NCBI RefSeq assembly: GCF_036195045.1
Contig: NZ_CP108100.1
Span: 6,696,001 to 6,760,000 of the forward strand
DNA: 64,000 nt
Direction of reading: 5' to 3'
Source of the DNA: Streptomyces sp. NBC_00236
Lineage (GTDB): Bacteria; Actinomycetota; Actinomycetes; Streptomycetales; Streptomycetaceae
Notes under the pieces: model-generated
Database searches by the model: none
Told to the model about the DNA's origin: nothing
What the model saw: the letters and a program-made list of their open reading frames with translations, nothing else
Translations under genes and position numbers: made by a program
Part shown: positions 19,602-26,726 of the stretch, piece by piece
Position numbering within the stretch: position 1 is the stretch's first letter
How the letters are laid out: each line of letters begins with the position of its first letter

Positions 19602-20488
19602 GACCGTCTCTTCTCTGTGCGGTGGCTCGCGGTGGCCTGGCTGGTGATCTCCAGGGCGTGCGTGGTGTGTTCGTACGTCAGTTGGGTGACCGCCATGTAG
19701 AGGGCGTTGAGAGCGAAGAGCTGGGAGTGGACCGTGGCCATGCCGCGAGCGCTCAGTACGCCCTCCCGGCCGGCCGTGAGCAGGACGTGGTCCGCGGTCT
19801 CCGCCAGCGGCGAGCGGGCGGACGAGGTGACGGCGACGGAGACCGCGCCGTTGTCGGCCCCCTCGGTCAGGACCTCCAGGACCTCGCGCGTACGCCCCCG
19901 GTGCGAGACCCCGACGACGACGTCGCCGGGCTGGAGCAGGGCCGCGTTCGGCAGGGCCTCGTGCGGGTCCGTGGAGCTCCAGCAGGGCAGCCTGATGCGG
20001 TTGAACTGCCCGGCCATCAGAGCCGCGACGGCCCCGCTGACCGACGTACCGTAGAACAGCACGCGCCGGGCCGCGACCATGGCGGCCGCCGCCTGCGCGA
20101 CGGCGTCGAGATCGAGCTGTTCGCCGGTCTCGCGCAGCAGCTCGGTGTCGGTGGTCAGCAGCGACTGGACCATGACGGCGAGTGAGTCGTCCCGCGAGAT
20201 CGTTGCCGTCGTCGTGCTCTGCCAACTCGCCTGTTCCGTGCGCCCGGTGTCGGCGGCCAGGGCGTAGCGGAGCTCCGTGTACCCGGCGAATCCGAAGGTC
20301 CTGGCGAAGCGCGTCACCGTCGCGGGGGAGGCCGCGCCGCGGGCGGCCAGCTCGATGATGGTCGAGCGTGCGGCCGCGGCGGGGTCGGCGAGAACGGCTT
20401 GCGCGATCCTGTGCAACGCGCCCGGCAATTCGGGTAGTTCATCCGCAATGCGCCCAACGGTCCCCGCTGTCAAGGTAACTCTTTTCAT
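19598..20488 (-). CDS. MurR/RpiR family transcriptional regulator
   Basis: A 296-residue regulator with an N-terminal RpiR helix-turn-helix (ASPATVTRFARTFGFAGYTE near residues 50-70) and a C-terminal SIS domain (VLFYGTSVSGAVA; VVGVSHRGRTREV) that senses phosphosugars. The start at 20488 (MKRVTLTAG) is preferred because it fits family N-termini; a frame can be read back to 20554 but would run through the divergent promoter. It is co-transcribed with the SIS protein and divergent from the kinase, so it probably controls both, likely sensing GlcNAc-6-P, MurNAc-6-P or a relative. The 64-bp spacer contains the AT-rich word TGAAAATTATTCTTG, a candidate operator. Confidence 0.88.
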   Translation of the reverse strand: MKRVTLTAGTVGRIADELPELPGALHRIAQAVLADPAAAARSTIIELAARGAASPATVTRFARTFGFAGYTELRYALAADTGRTEQASWQSTTTATISRDDSLAVMVQSLLTTDTELLRETGEQLDLDAVAQAAAAMVAARRVLFYGTSVSGAVAALMAGQFNRIRLPCWSSTDPHEALPNAALLQPGDVVVGVSHRGRTREVLEVLTEGADNGAVSVAVTSSARSPLAETADHVLLTAGREGVLSARGMATVHSQLFALNALYMAVTQLTYEHTTHALEITSQATASHRTEKRRS

Positions 20489-20552
20489 CGAAGTGCCAGC
20501 GGTATGAAAATTATTCTTGCCACGAGTTCTCGTCAAGACCCACCATGTCGGC
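20489..20552. promoter_or_regulatory. divergent promoter between the RpiR regulator and the kinase
   Basis: Only 64 bp separate the two starts. The centre (about 20503-20520) reads TATGAAAATTATTCTTGCC, strikingly AT-rich for this genome and partly symmetrical (GAAAATTATTC). RpiR proteins often bind such A/T palindromes, so autoregulation is likely but unproven. Confidence 0.45.
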
Positions 20553-21566
20553 ATGACGGATCACCGGCTCGTCCTGGGGATCGACGCGGGCGGCACGTCG
20601 ACCCGTGCGGTCGTCACACGAATCGACGGAGAGCTCCTGGGCCGAGGAGAGGCCGGCGGCGGAAATCCGGCCAGTCATGGACAGGTCGCCGCCGGCGCCC
20701 AGTTGGCTGCCGCGCTCGCGCAGGCGCTGAGCGCGGTGGACCCGGCCGCCGTGGTCGCCGGCGTGGCGGGCATCGCGGGCGGCCGGGCCTTCGCGCCCGC
20801 CGTGCTCGAAGAGGTATGGCAGGGGGCCGGACTCGGCTGTGTGCCCCGCTTCGTGGGCGACGCGCTGATCGCCTTCGTGGCCGGCACCCCTGAGTCGTCG
20901 GGGACACTCCTGCTCAGCGGCACGGGCGCGATCGCCTGTCGGGTCAGGGACGGTTCGGTCGAGGCCGTCTCGGACGGGCTCGGCTGGCTCCTCGGTGACG
21001 AGGGTTCCGGATTCTGGCTCGGGCGGGAGGCGGCCAAAGCCGTCGTGCACACCCTCGCGCAGCCGGACAGCAGGGATCCGGGGCTGCTCGGGAAACTGGT
21101 CACCGCGGAGCTGCTCGGCTCACCGCAACCATTTCGTGACCTGAACGATCAGGCCATCGCTCTGGTGGAGCGCGCCCAGAGTGCCCCGCAGTCTCTGACC
21201 CGTCTGGCTCCGGTGGTGAACCGGGCGGCCGAGGCGGGCGATCCGACGGCGCTGGAGATCGTACGAGAAGGAGCGCGCCACCTCGTCGCGACGGCAGCAC
21301 GCGTACACCGCGCCGAGGGCCCGATCGTGCTCGCCGGATCCGTGCTGACCAGCGAAGGGATCCTTCGCTCGGCGGTACGGGAACTCCTTGCCGCGCAGGG
21401 AGACGGACCGGTCCGTACGGCGGGAAGCGGCGCCGGGGCGGCCGCCTGGATGGCGGCGGGTGAGGTTGTGAACCCGGCGGAGGCGGTCATGCACGCCTCA
21501 CTCCACGCAAAATTTACCGGCGGCAATCCGCCCCTCTCGGCTTCTGCGCCCGTCACGCCTGTCTGA
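20553..21566 (+). CDS. BadF/BadG/BcrA/BcrD-family N-acetylglucosamine-type kinase
   Basis: A 337-residue sugar kinase of the ASKHA fold. The phosphate-1 loop is LGIDAGGTSTRAVV at residues 6-19 and the phosphate-2 loop is LLSGTGAIACRV near 118-129; GWLLGDEGSGFWLG is a GlcNAc-kinase-like block near 148. It most resembles the eukaryote-type GlcNAc kinase group, which makes GlcNAc-6-P. The ATG at 20553 is chosen because MTDHRLVLGIDAGG is a normal family start; an upstream ATG at 20517 lies in the regulator's control region. Divergent from the RpiR-SIS pair and beside ngcEFG, it likely phosphorylates the imported sugar. Confidence 0.82.
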   Translation: MTDHRLVLGIDAGGTSTRAVVTRIDGELLGRGEAGGGNPASHGQVAAGAQLAAALAQALSAVDPAAVVAGVAGIAGGRAFAPAVLEEVWQGAGLGCVPRFVGDALIAFVAGTPESSGTLLLSGTGAIACRVRDGSVEAVSDGLGWLLGDEGSGFWLGREAAKAVVHTLAQPDSRDPGLLGKLVTAELLGSPQPFRDLNDQAIALVERAQSAPQSLTRLAPVVNRAAEAGDPTALEIVREGARHLVATAARVHRAEGPIVLAGSVLTSEGILRSAVRELLAAQGDGPVRTAGSGAGAAAWMAAGEVVNPAEAVMHASLHAKFTGGNPPLSASAPVTPV

Positions 21567-21575
21567 CCTGCGCTT

Positions 21576-21600
21576 CTGTCTCACCTGTGAGCAGAGACAG
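21576..21600 (+). terminator. hairpin after the kinase gene
   Basis: CTGTCTC (21576-21582) pairs with GAGACAG (21594-21600); an alternative inner stem CTCAC/GTGAG shares its bases. It is 9 bp after the kinase stop. Weaker than the other terminators here. Confidence 0.5.
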
Positions 21601-21751
21601 GGCCGCTCATTCGTGCCTTCCCCTGCTCAAGGTCTTGACGGATAGGAACCCCAAAGGCTCAGCTTAGAGTTCACATGTTGGAGATAGGGCGGGGTCTCAT
21701 TGCTACGACCCCGCGCGGAGGCGGCCGTCGTGCCGTCTGCCGGAGGCGGGA

Positions 21752-22963
21752 GTGGATGAGTCGATGGAGACTCCGGGGTCGCAGACATCTCTGCATCGCG
21801 CCAACCTTGAGCGGGTCGTGCGCGCCGTACGTATGGCGGGCTCGCTCACCCAGGCGGAGATCGCCAGGAGTACGGGCCTTTCCGCGGCCACCGTCTCCAA
21901 TATCGTTCGTGAACTGAAGGAGGGCGGCACCGTCGAGGTGACCCCCACCTCGGCCGGCGGCCGCCGGGCCCGCAGCGTCTCGCTCAGCGGGGACGCGGGC
22001 ATTGTCATCGGCGTCGATTTCGGACATACGCACCTACGGGTGGCGGTCGGCAACCTGGCCCATCAAGTACTCGCCGAGGAGTCCGAGCCGCTGGACGTGG
22101 ACGCCTCCTCGGCCGAGGGCTTCGGACGGGCGGAGCAGCTGGTGAACCGGCTGATCGAGACCACCGGGATCAGCCCCGGCAAGGTCATCGGGGTGGGCCT
22201 CGGTGTTCCCGGCCCGATCGATGTCGAGTCCGGCACGCTGGGCTCCACGTCGATCCTGCCGGGCTGGACGGGCATCAATCCCAGCGATGAGCTCGCCGGA
22301 CGCCTCGGCGTGCCGGTGTACGTCGACAACGACGCCAACCTCGGGGCCCTGGGCGAGCTGGTGTGGGGGAGCGGCCGGGGCGTCCGGGACCTCGCGTACA
22401 TCAAGGTCGCGAGCGGTGTCGGCGCAGGTCTGGTGATCGACGGGCACATCTACCGGGGGCCCGGCGGCACCGCCGGCGAGATCGGCCACATCACCCTCGA
22501 CGAATCGGGCCCTGTCTGCCGCTGCGGCAACCGCGGCTGCCTGGAGACCTTCGCTGCCGCGCGGTACGTCCTGCCCCTGCTCCAGCCCGGCCACGGGCCC
22601 GATCTCACCATGGAGCGGGTGGTCCAGCTGGCCCGCGAGGGCGACCCGGGCTGCCGCCGGGTGATCGGCGACGTCGGGCGGCACATCGGCAGCGGAGTGG
22701 CCAACCTCTGCAATCTGCTCAACCCGAGCCGGGTCGTGCTCGGGGGCTCGCTCGCGGAGGCCGGCGAACTGGTCCTGGGGCCCATCCGCGACTCCGTGTC
22801 GCGCTACGCCATCCCCAGCGCCGCACGACAGCTCTCGGTGCTCCCCGGCGCCCTCGGCGGACGGGCGGAGGTGCTGGGTGCCCTGGCCCTCGTCCTGAAC
22901 GAGATGGGAGATTCGACCCTTTTGGAGAGCACCCTCCCCGCAGCGACACCTGCCTTCACTTAG
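21752..22963 (+). CDS. rok7B7: ROK-family regulator (Rok7B7 type)
   Basis: A 403-residue ROK protein. A winged HTH occupies residues 20-75 (LTQAEIARSTGLSAATVSNI), followed by a sugar-kinase-like ROK domain. IGVDFGHTHLRVAVG is the ATP-like loop, and the zinc motif is CRCGNRGCLE. The glucokinase-type GxGxGxG loop is present as GVGLGVPGP. The GTG at 21752 has GGAGG 5 bases upstream. In S. coelicolor the homologous Rok7B7 lies directly upstream of xylFGH and affects xylose uptake and carbon catabolite repression (established knowledge); the same order is kept here. Likely target: the nested palindrome at 22965-22993 before xylF. Confidence 0.88.
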   Translation: MDESMETPGSQTSLHRANLERVVRAVRMAGSLTQAEIARSTGLSAATVSNIVRELKEGGTVEVTPTSAGGRRARSVSLSGDAGIVIGVDFGHTHLRVAVGNLAHQVLAEESEPLDVDASSAEGFGRAEQLVNRLIETTGISPGKVIGVGLGVPGPIDVESGTLGSTSILPGWTGINPSDELAGRLGVPVYVDNDANLGALGELVWGSGRGVRDLAYIKVASGVGAGLVIDGHIYRGPGGTAGEIGHITLDESGPVCRCGNRGCLETFAAARYVLPLLQPGHGPDLTMERVVQLAREGDPGCRRVIGDVGRHIGSGVANLCNLLNPSRVVLGGSLAEAGELVLGPIRDSVSRYAIPSAARQLSVLPGALGGRAEVLGALALVLNEMGDSTLLESTLPAATPAFT

Positions 22964-22964
22964 A

Positions 22965-22993
22965 TAACGAATGGCACCGTTGTCATCTCGTTA
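22965..22993 (+). promoter_or_regulatory. nested inverted repeat (operator candidate) between rok7B7 and xylF
   Basis: Outer arms TAACGA (22965-22970) and TCGTTA (22988-22993) share a centre with an inner imperfect palindrome GGCACCGTTGTC (22973-22984). The inner part matches the GH92 leader palindrome at 10 of 12 positions. The position, directly after the regulator gene and before xylF, suits a regulator binding site. Confidence 0.5.
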
Positions 22994-23046
22994 AGAATTT
23001 ACTCCTTGACGCCAAGCCTGGGGCCGAGTTGACTCCAGTCCACCTC

Positions 23047-23064
23047 GGCCGCAACGCTGCGGCC
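23047..23064 (+). promoter_or_regulatory. hairpin in the xylF leader next to the ribosome site
   Basis: GGCCGCA (23047-23053) pairs with TGCGGCC (23058-23064) around ACGC. It ends 6 bases before the GGGAGG ribosome site of xylF, so it may affect mRNA stability or translation. Confidence 0.4.
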
Positions 23065-23086
23065 TCGTCAGGGAGGCACACCCCCA

Positions 23087-24154
23087 ATGAACGCAATGAC
23101 GCGACGCATCGTCATAGGCACGGCCGCCGTTTCGATGGCCGTCTCCCTCGCCGCTTGTGGCAAGGCGGGCGACGACAAGAAGGACTCGGCGGACTCGGGC
23201 AGCAAGACCAAGATCGGCCTGCTCCTCCCGGAGAACAAGACCGCTCGCTACGAGACGCTGGACAAGCCGCTGTTCATCGAAGCGGTCAAGAAGGACTGCG
23301 CGGACTGCGAGGTCGTCTACAACAACGCGGGCGGCGACGTCGGCCAGCAGAAGCAGCAGTTCGAGCAGCAGATCGCCGACGGCATCAAGGTCATCGCGAT
23401 CTCCTCGGTCGACTCCGAGAAGTCCGCCGGCTGGATCGCCGCCGCGCACAAGAAGGGCGTCAAGGTCGTCGCGTACGACCGCGCCATCGTCGGTGCCGAC
23501 GCCTACGTCAGCCACGACAACGAGAAGATCGGCAAGCTCCAGGGCCAGGCCGTCCTCGACGCGCTCGGCTCGAAGGCGGCAGGCGCCAACCTCGTCATGA
23601 TCAACGGTGACGAGAAGGACCCGAACGCCGGCCTGTTCAAGAAGGGCGCCCACGCGTCCCTCGACGGCAAGATCAAGATTGCCTACGAGGCGTCCGGCGA
23701 GTGGGACCCGAAGATCGCCGGCGAGAAGATGACCGCCGCGATCTCCTCGGTCGGCAAGGACAAGATCGACGCCGTCTACTCCGCCAACGACGGCATGGCG
23801 GGCGGCATCATCACGTCCCTGGACAACGCCGGCATCAAGGACATCCCGGTGGGTGGCCAGGACGCCGAGCTCCCCGGTGTCCAGCGGATCATCGCCGGTA
23901 CGCAGACCTTCACGATCTACAAGTCGCCGAAGCAGCTCGCCCCGACGGCCGCTCAGTTCGCCGTCAACCTGCTCCAGGGCAAGGACATCGGCGCCCAGGG
24001 CAAGACGGACGGCGTTCCCTCCACGCTGCTCGAGCCGACCGTGGTGAACAAGGACAACATCCAGTCCACCGTGGTCAAGGACGGCATCTACCAGGCCTCC
24101 GCGATCTGCGTCAAGGACATCGCCGCCAAGTGCACCGCGCTGGGCATCAAGTAG
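23087..24154 (+). CDS. xylF: D-xylose ABC transporter substrate-binding lipoprotein
   Basis: A 355-residue periplasmic-binding-protein family 1 (ribose/xylose type) sugar-binding protein. The N-terminus is a short lipoprotein signal (MTRRIVIGTAAVSMAVSLAAC) with Cys at residue 24. Mature features match XylF: the KIGLLLPENKTARYE opening, QQKQQFEQQIADG, YDRAIVGADAYVSHDN, and YSANDGMAGG in the hinge/ligand region. The ATG has GGGAGG 10 bases upstream. It opens the xylFGH operon under the operator candidate at 22965-22993; a strong hairpin directly after it probably limits read-through so that the binding protein is made in excess. Confidence 0.94.
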   Translation: MNAMTRRIVIGTAAVSMAVSLAACGKAGDDKKDSADSGSKTKIGLLLPENKTARYETLDKPLFIEAVKKDCADCEVVYNNAGGDVGQQKQQFEQQIADGIKVIAISSVDSEKSAGWIAAAHKKGVKVVAYDRAIVGADAYVSHDNEKIGKLQGQAVLDALGSKAAGANLVMINGDEKDPNAGLFKKGAHASLDGKIKIAYEASGEWDPKIAGEKMTAAISSVGKDKIDAVYSANDGMAGGIITSLDNAGIKDIPVGGQDAELPGVQRIIAGTQTFTIYKSPKQLAPTAAQFAVNLLQGKDIGAQGKTDGVPSTLLEPTVVNKDNIQSTVVKDGIYQASAICVKDIAAKCTALGIK

Positions 24155-24162
24155 TCCCTCCT

Positions 24163-24190
24163 CGCGCCAGGGCCAACGGGCCCTGGCGCG
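24163..24190 (+). terminator. intercistronic attenuator between xylF and xylG
   Basis: A 12-bp stem, CGCGCCAGGGCC (24163-24174) with its complement at 24179-24190, 8 bp after the xylF stop. Hairpins here commonly stabilise the binding-protein mRNA and reduce read-through into the ATPase and permease genes. Confidence 0.7.
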
Positions 24191-24338
24191 TGCGGGTCTG
24201 AGCCGCGCCGCACGGCGGGGGTCCGCCCGCCCATGACTGTCCGGCCCCGGTCGGCCCACACCCCGCTGCCGCCCGGGTGCCGGACATTTTCCCCAGTACT
24301 TCCAGTACGTCGACGCTGCCCCTCGTGGCGCGGCGTCT

Positions 24339-24397
24339 CCGCCGGTCAGGCGGCACAGCCCGCCGGTCAGGCGGCACATCCCCGCCGGTCAGGCGGC
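24339..24397 (+). repeat. three tandem hairpin-forming repeats before xylG
   Basis: CCGCCGGTCAGGCGGCACA occurs at 24339-24357 and 24360-24378, with a truncated third copy at 24382-24397. The period is 21-22 bp. Each copy can fold as CCGCC-GGTCA-GGCGG. The array ends 3 bases before the xylG ribosome site (GGAG, 24401-24404). Confidence 0.85.
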
Positions 24398-24413
24398 GAA
24401 GGAGATGGTTCAC

Positions 24414-25193
24414 GTGTCACAGACGCCCGTGCTGGCGTTGCGTGGAGTCTTCAAGCGATTCGGAGCGGTCCAGGTCCTCTCCGGTGTCGATCTCGAAGTC
24501 CACGCCGGAGAAGTGGTCGCCCTGGTCGGCGACAACGGTGCAGGAAAGTCCACGCTGGTCAAGACGATTGCCGGCGTGCACCCCATCGATGAGGGCGTCA
24601 TCGAGTGGGAGGGCGAGAAGGTGGACATCAACCGTCCGCACGACGCCCAGAACCTCGGCGTCGCCACCGTCTACCAGGACCTCGCGCTCTGCGACAACCT
24701 GGATGTCGTCGCCAACCTCTTCCTCGGTCGCGAGATCAAGAAGGGTGGCGTCCTCGACGAGGTCGCCATGGAGAAGCGGGCACAGGACCTCCTGTCCACG
24801 CTCTCCATCCGTATCCCCAGCGTCCGTATCCCGGTTGCCGCGCTCTCCGGCGGCCAGCGCCAGGTCGTGGCCATCGCCCGCGCCCTGGTCGGCAACCCCA
24901 AGATCGTGATCCTGGACGAGCCCACCGCGGCCCTCGGCGTCGAGCAGACCGCACAGGTGCTCGACCTGGTGGAGCGGCTGCGCGAGCAGAACCTCGGCGT
25001 CATCCTCATCAGCCACAACATGGCCGATGTGAAGGCTGTCGCCGACAAGGTCGCCGTGCTGCGACTCGGCCACAACAACGGCATCTTCCCTGTGGCGACG
25101 ACCAGCCACGAAGAGATCATCGCCGCGATCACGGGCGCCACGGACAACGCCGTGACCCGCCGCAAGTCCCGCAGCGCGGAGGCATCCAAGTGA
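24414..25193 (+). CDS. xylG: xylose ABC transporter ATP-binding protein, half-size
   Basis: A 259-residue ATPase with a single nucleotide-binding domain: Walker A GDNGAGKST near residue 39, signature LSGGQRQVV near 140, Walker B IVILDEPT near 162, and H-loop ISHN near 195. The classical XylG/RbsA/MglA partners carry two such domains (about 500 residues), so this is the short form that must act as a homodimer. I place the start at GTG 24414, because GGAG ends 9 bases before it; an in-frame ATG at 24405 touches the ribosome site directly. Its stop overlaps the xylH start (GTGA). Confidence 0.93.
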   Translation: MSQTPVLALRGVFKRFGAVQVLSGVDLEVHAGEVVALVGDNGAGKSTLVKTIAGVHPIDEGVIEWEGEKVDINRPHDAQNLGVATVYQDLALCDNLDVVANLFLGREIKKGGVLDEVAMEKRAQDLLSTLSIRIPSVRIPVAALSGGQRQVVAIARALVGNPKIVILDEPTAALGVEQTAQVLDLVERLREQNLGVILISHNMADVKAVADKVAVLRLGHNNGIFPVATTSHEEIIAAITGATDNAVTRRKSRSAEASK

Positions 25194-26488
25194 GCAAGAT
25201 CAACGAGACTTCGGCCACGGTCCCGGCCCAGGCGGAGGCCCCCGAGGCTCCCGCGGCAGCCGCCGGCGCAGTCAGGGTCGTCGACCCCCGCCTGCTCATC
25301 CGTGAGCAGGGATTCAAGGGCTACTGGACCGAGTTCAAGCGCAAGGTGCGCTCGGGCGAGATCGGCTCGCTGCCTGTCATGGTGGGCCTGATCATCATCG
25401 GGATCGTCTTCCAGCTCGAGACCGGCAACTTCCTCACCTCGTACAACCTCGACCAGATCACGCTGTACGCGGCGGGCCCCGGCATCATGGCCGTGGGCAT
25501 CGTCTTCGTCCTGCTGCTCGGCGAGATCGACCTCGCGGTCGGTTCCGTCGCGGGTCTCGCGGGCGCGATGTGGGCCGTGGTCGGCACGGACATTCCCGAC
25601 TCCCTCGCCATCGTGGTCGGCATCCTGTCCGGCACGGTCATCGGCGCCTTCCACGGCATCGTCTTCGCCAAGATCGGCGTGCCCGCGTTCGTCGTGACGC
25701 TGGCGGGCTTCCTGGGCTGGGCCGGTCTGCAGACCTGGGTGATGGGCGACAAGTCCACCATCACGACCCCGCTCGGCAGCTTCGTCCGCGACCTGACCAG
25801 CTACTACTTCGCCGACGTCGCCGCAGCCTACGGTCTCGCCGTGTTCGTGATCATCGCCTTCTACCTCGCGCAGCTGCGCGACTCGCGCCGCCGCAAGGCC
25901 GCAGAGCTGCCGCACCGCCCGCAGAGCGAGATCATCCTGCGCACCGTGCTGCTCGCCGTCCTGTGCCTCCTCGCCGCGTACGCGTTCAACCAGGAGCAGG
26001 GCCTCCCGCTCTCCCTGGTGATCTTCCTCGCGATCCTGGTCCTCACCGACTTCGTGCTGCGCCGCACCACCTACGGCCGCCAGATCTTCGCGGTCGGCGG
26101 CGGCATCGAGGCAGCGCGTCGTGCCGGTATCAACGTGTCCTGGATCCGCATCTCGGTGTTCATGATCTCCGGCACGCTCGGTGCGGTCGGCGGTCTCTTC
26201 CTGGCCTCCGCGACCGGTGGCGCCGACCGTTCGCTCGGTGGCGGCAACCAGCTCATGATGTGCATCGCCGCAGCCGTCATCGGCGGTACGTCCCTGTTCG
26301 GCGGACGCGGCAAGGTCTGGTCCGCGCTGCTGGGCATCCTGGTCATCCAGTCGATCGTCCAGGGCCTCAACCAGATGAACCTGTCGTCGAACGCGATCCA
26401 GTACATGATCACCGGTGGAGTACTCCTCATCGCCGTGATCATCGACTCGGTCTCGCGCAAGACCCAGAAGACCGCAGGCCGCGCGTAG
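25190..26488 (+). CDS. xylH: xylose ABC transporter permease
   Basis: A 432-residue permease of the CUT2 (RbsC/XylH) type with about ten membrane segments. Residues 1-60 form an Ala/Glu/Pro-rich cytoplasmic extension, then the first span begins near residue 64. Family blocks include VLLLGEIDLAVGSVAGL, TYGRQIFAVGGGIEAARRAGI, and MCIAAAVIGGTSLFGGRG. The GTG start overlaps the xylG stop by 4 bp. It completes xylFGH, which delivers xylose to XylA/XylB encoded 20 kb to the left. Confidence 0.95.
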   Translation: MSKINETSATVPAQAEAPEAPAAAAGAVRVVDPRLLIREQGFKGYWTEFKRKVRSGEIGSLPVMVGLIIIGIVFQLETGNFLTSYNLDQITLYAAGPGIMAVGIVFVLLLGEIDLAVGSVAGLAGAMWAVVGTDIPDSLAIVVGILSGTVIGAFHGIVFAKIGVPAFVVTLAGFLGWAGLQTWVMGDKSTITTPLGSFVRDLTSYYFADVAAAYGLAVFVIIAFYLAQLRDSRRRKAAELPHRPQSEIILRTVLLAVLCLLAAYAFNQEQGLPLSLVIFLAILVLTDFVLRRTTYGRQIFAVGGGIEAARRAGINVSWIRISVFMISGTLGAVGGLFLASATGGADRSLGGGNQLMMCIAAAVIGGTSLFGGRGKVWSALLGILVIQSIVQGLNQMNLSSNAIQYMITGGVLLIAVIIDSVSRKTQKTAGRA

Positions 26489-26496
26489 GGTCTTGC

Positions 26497-26612
26497 GTGT
26501 GGATCAGGCCTGATCCACACGAGGGGCCCCGGCCTCACCGGGCCCGGCGGGGCCCGGTGACACGCAACGCCCGACAGTGCCCGACGCCCCTTTCCGGGGC
26601 GCCGGGCACTGT
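26497..26612 (+). terminator. cluster of three hairpins after xylFGH
   Basis: Three stems follow one another: a perfect 24-bp palindrome GTGTGGATCAGG/CCTGATCCACAC (26497-26520); CACCGGGCCC (26536-26545) with its complement at 26550-26559; and a 17-bp stem with one mismatch, arms at 26574-26590 and 26596-26612. The first begins 8 bp after the xylH stop. Together they should block read-through into dxs. Confidence 0.8.
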
Positions 26613-26726
26613 CACGTACCGGTCCGGGGTGGGCCGGGACACGCACGCCCGATGTCCGACAGGGCGGGCGGAACATTAGACTCATCGGATCGGCATGCTC
26701 GACCAGCACAATCGCAAGGAGGCACG

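Noticed and set aside
24339..24397. Second CRISPR-like or iteron-like array
   Set aside because: Only three copies, spacers of 2-3 bases, no replication or cas genes nearby.
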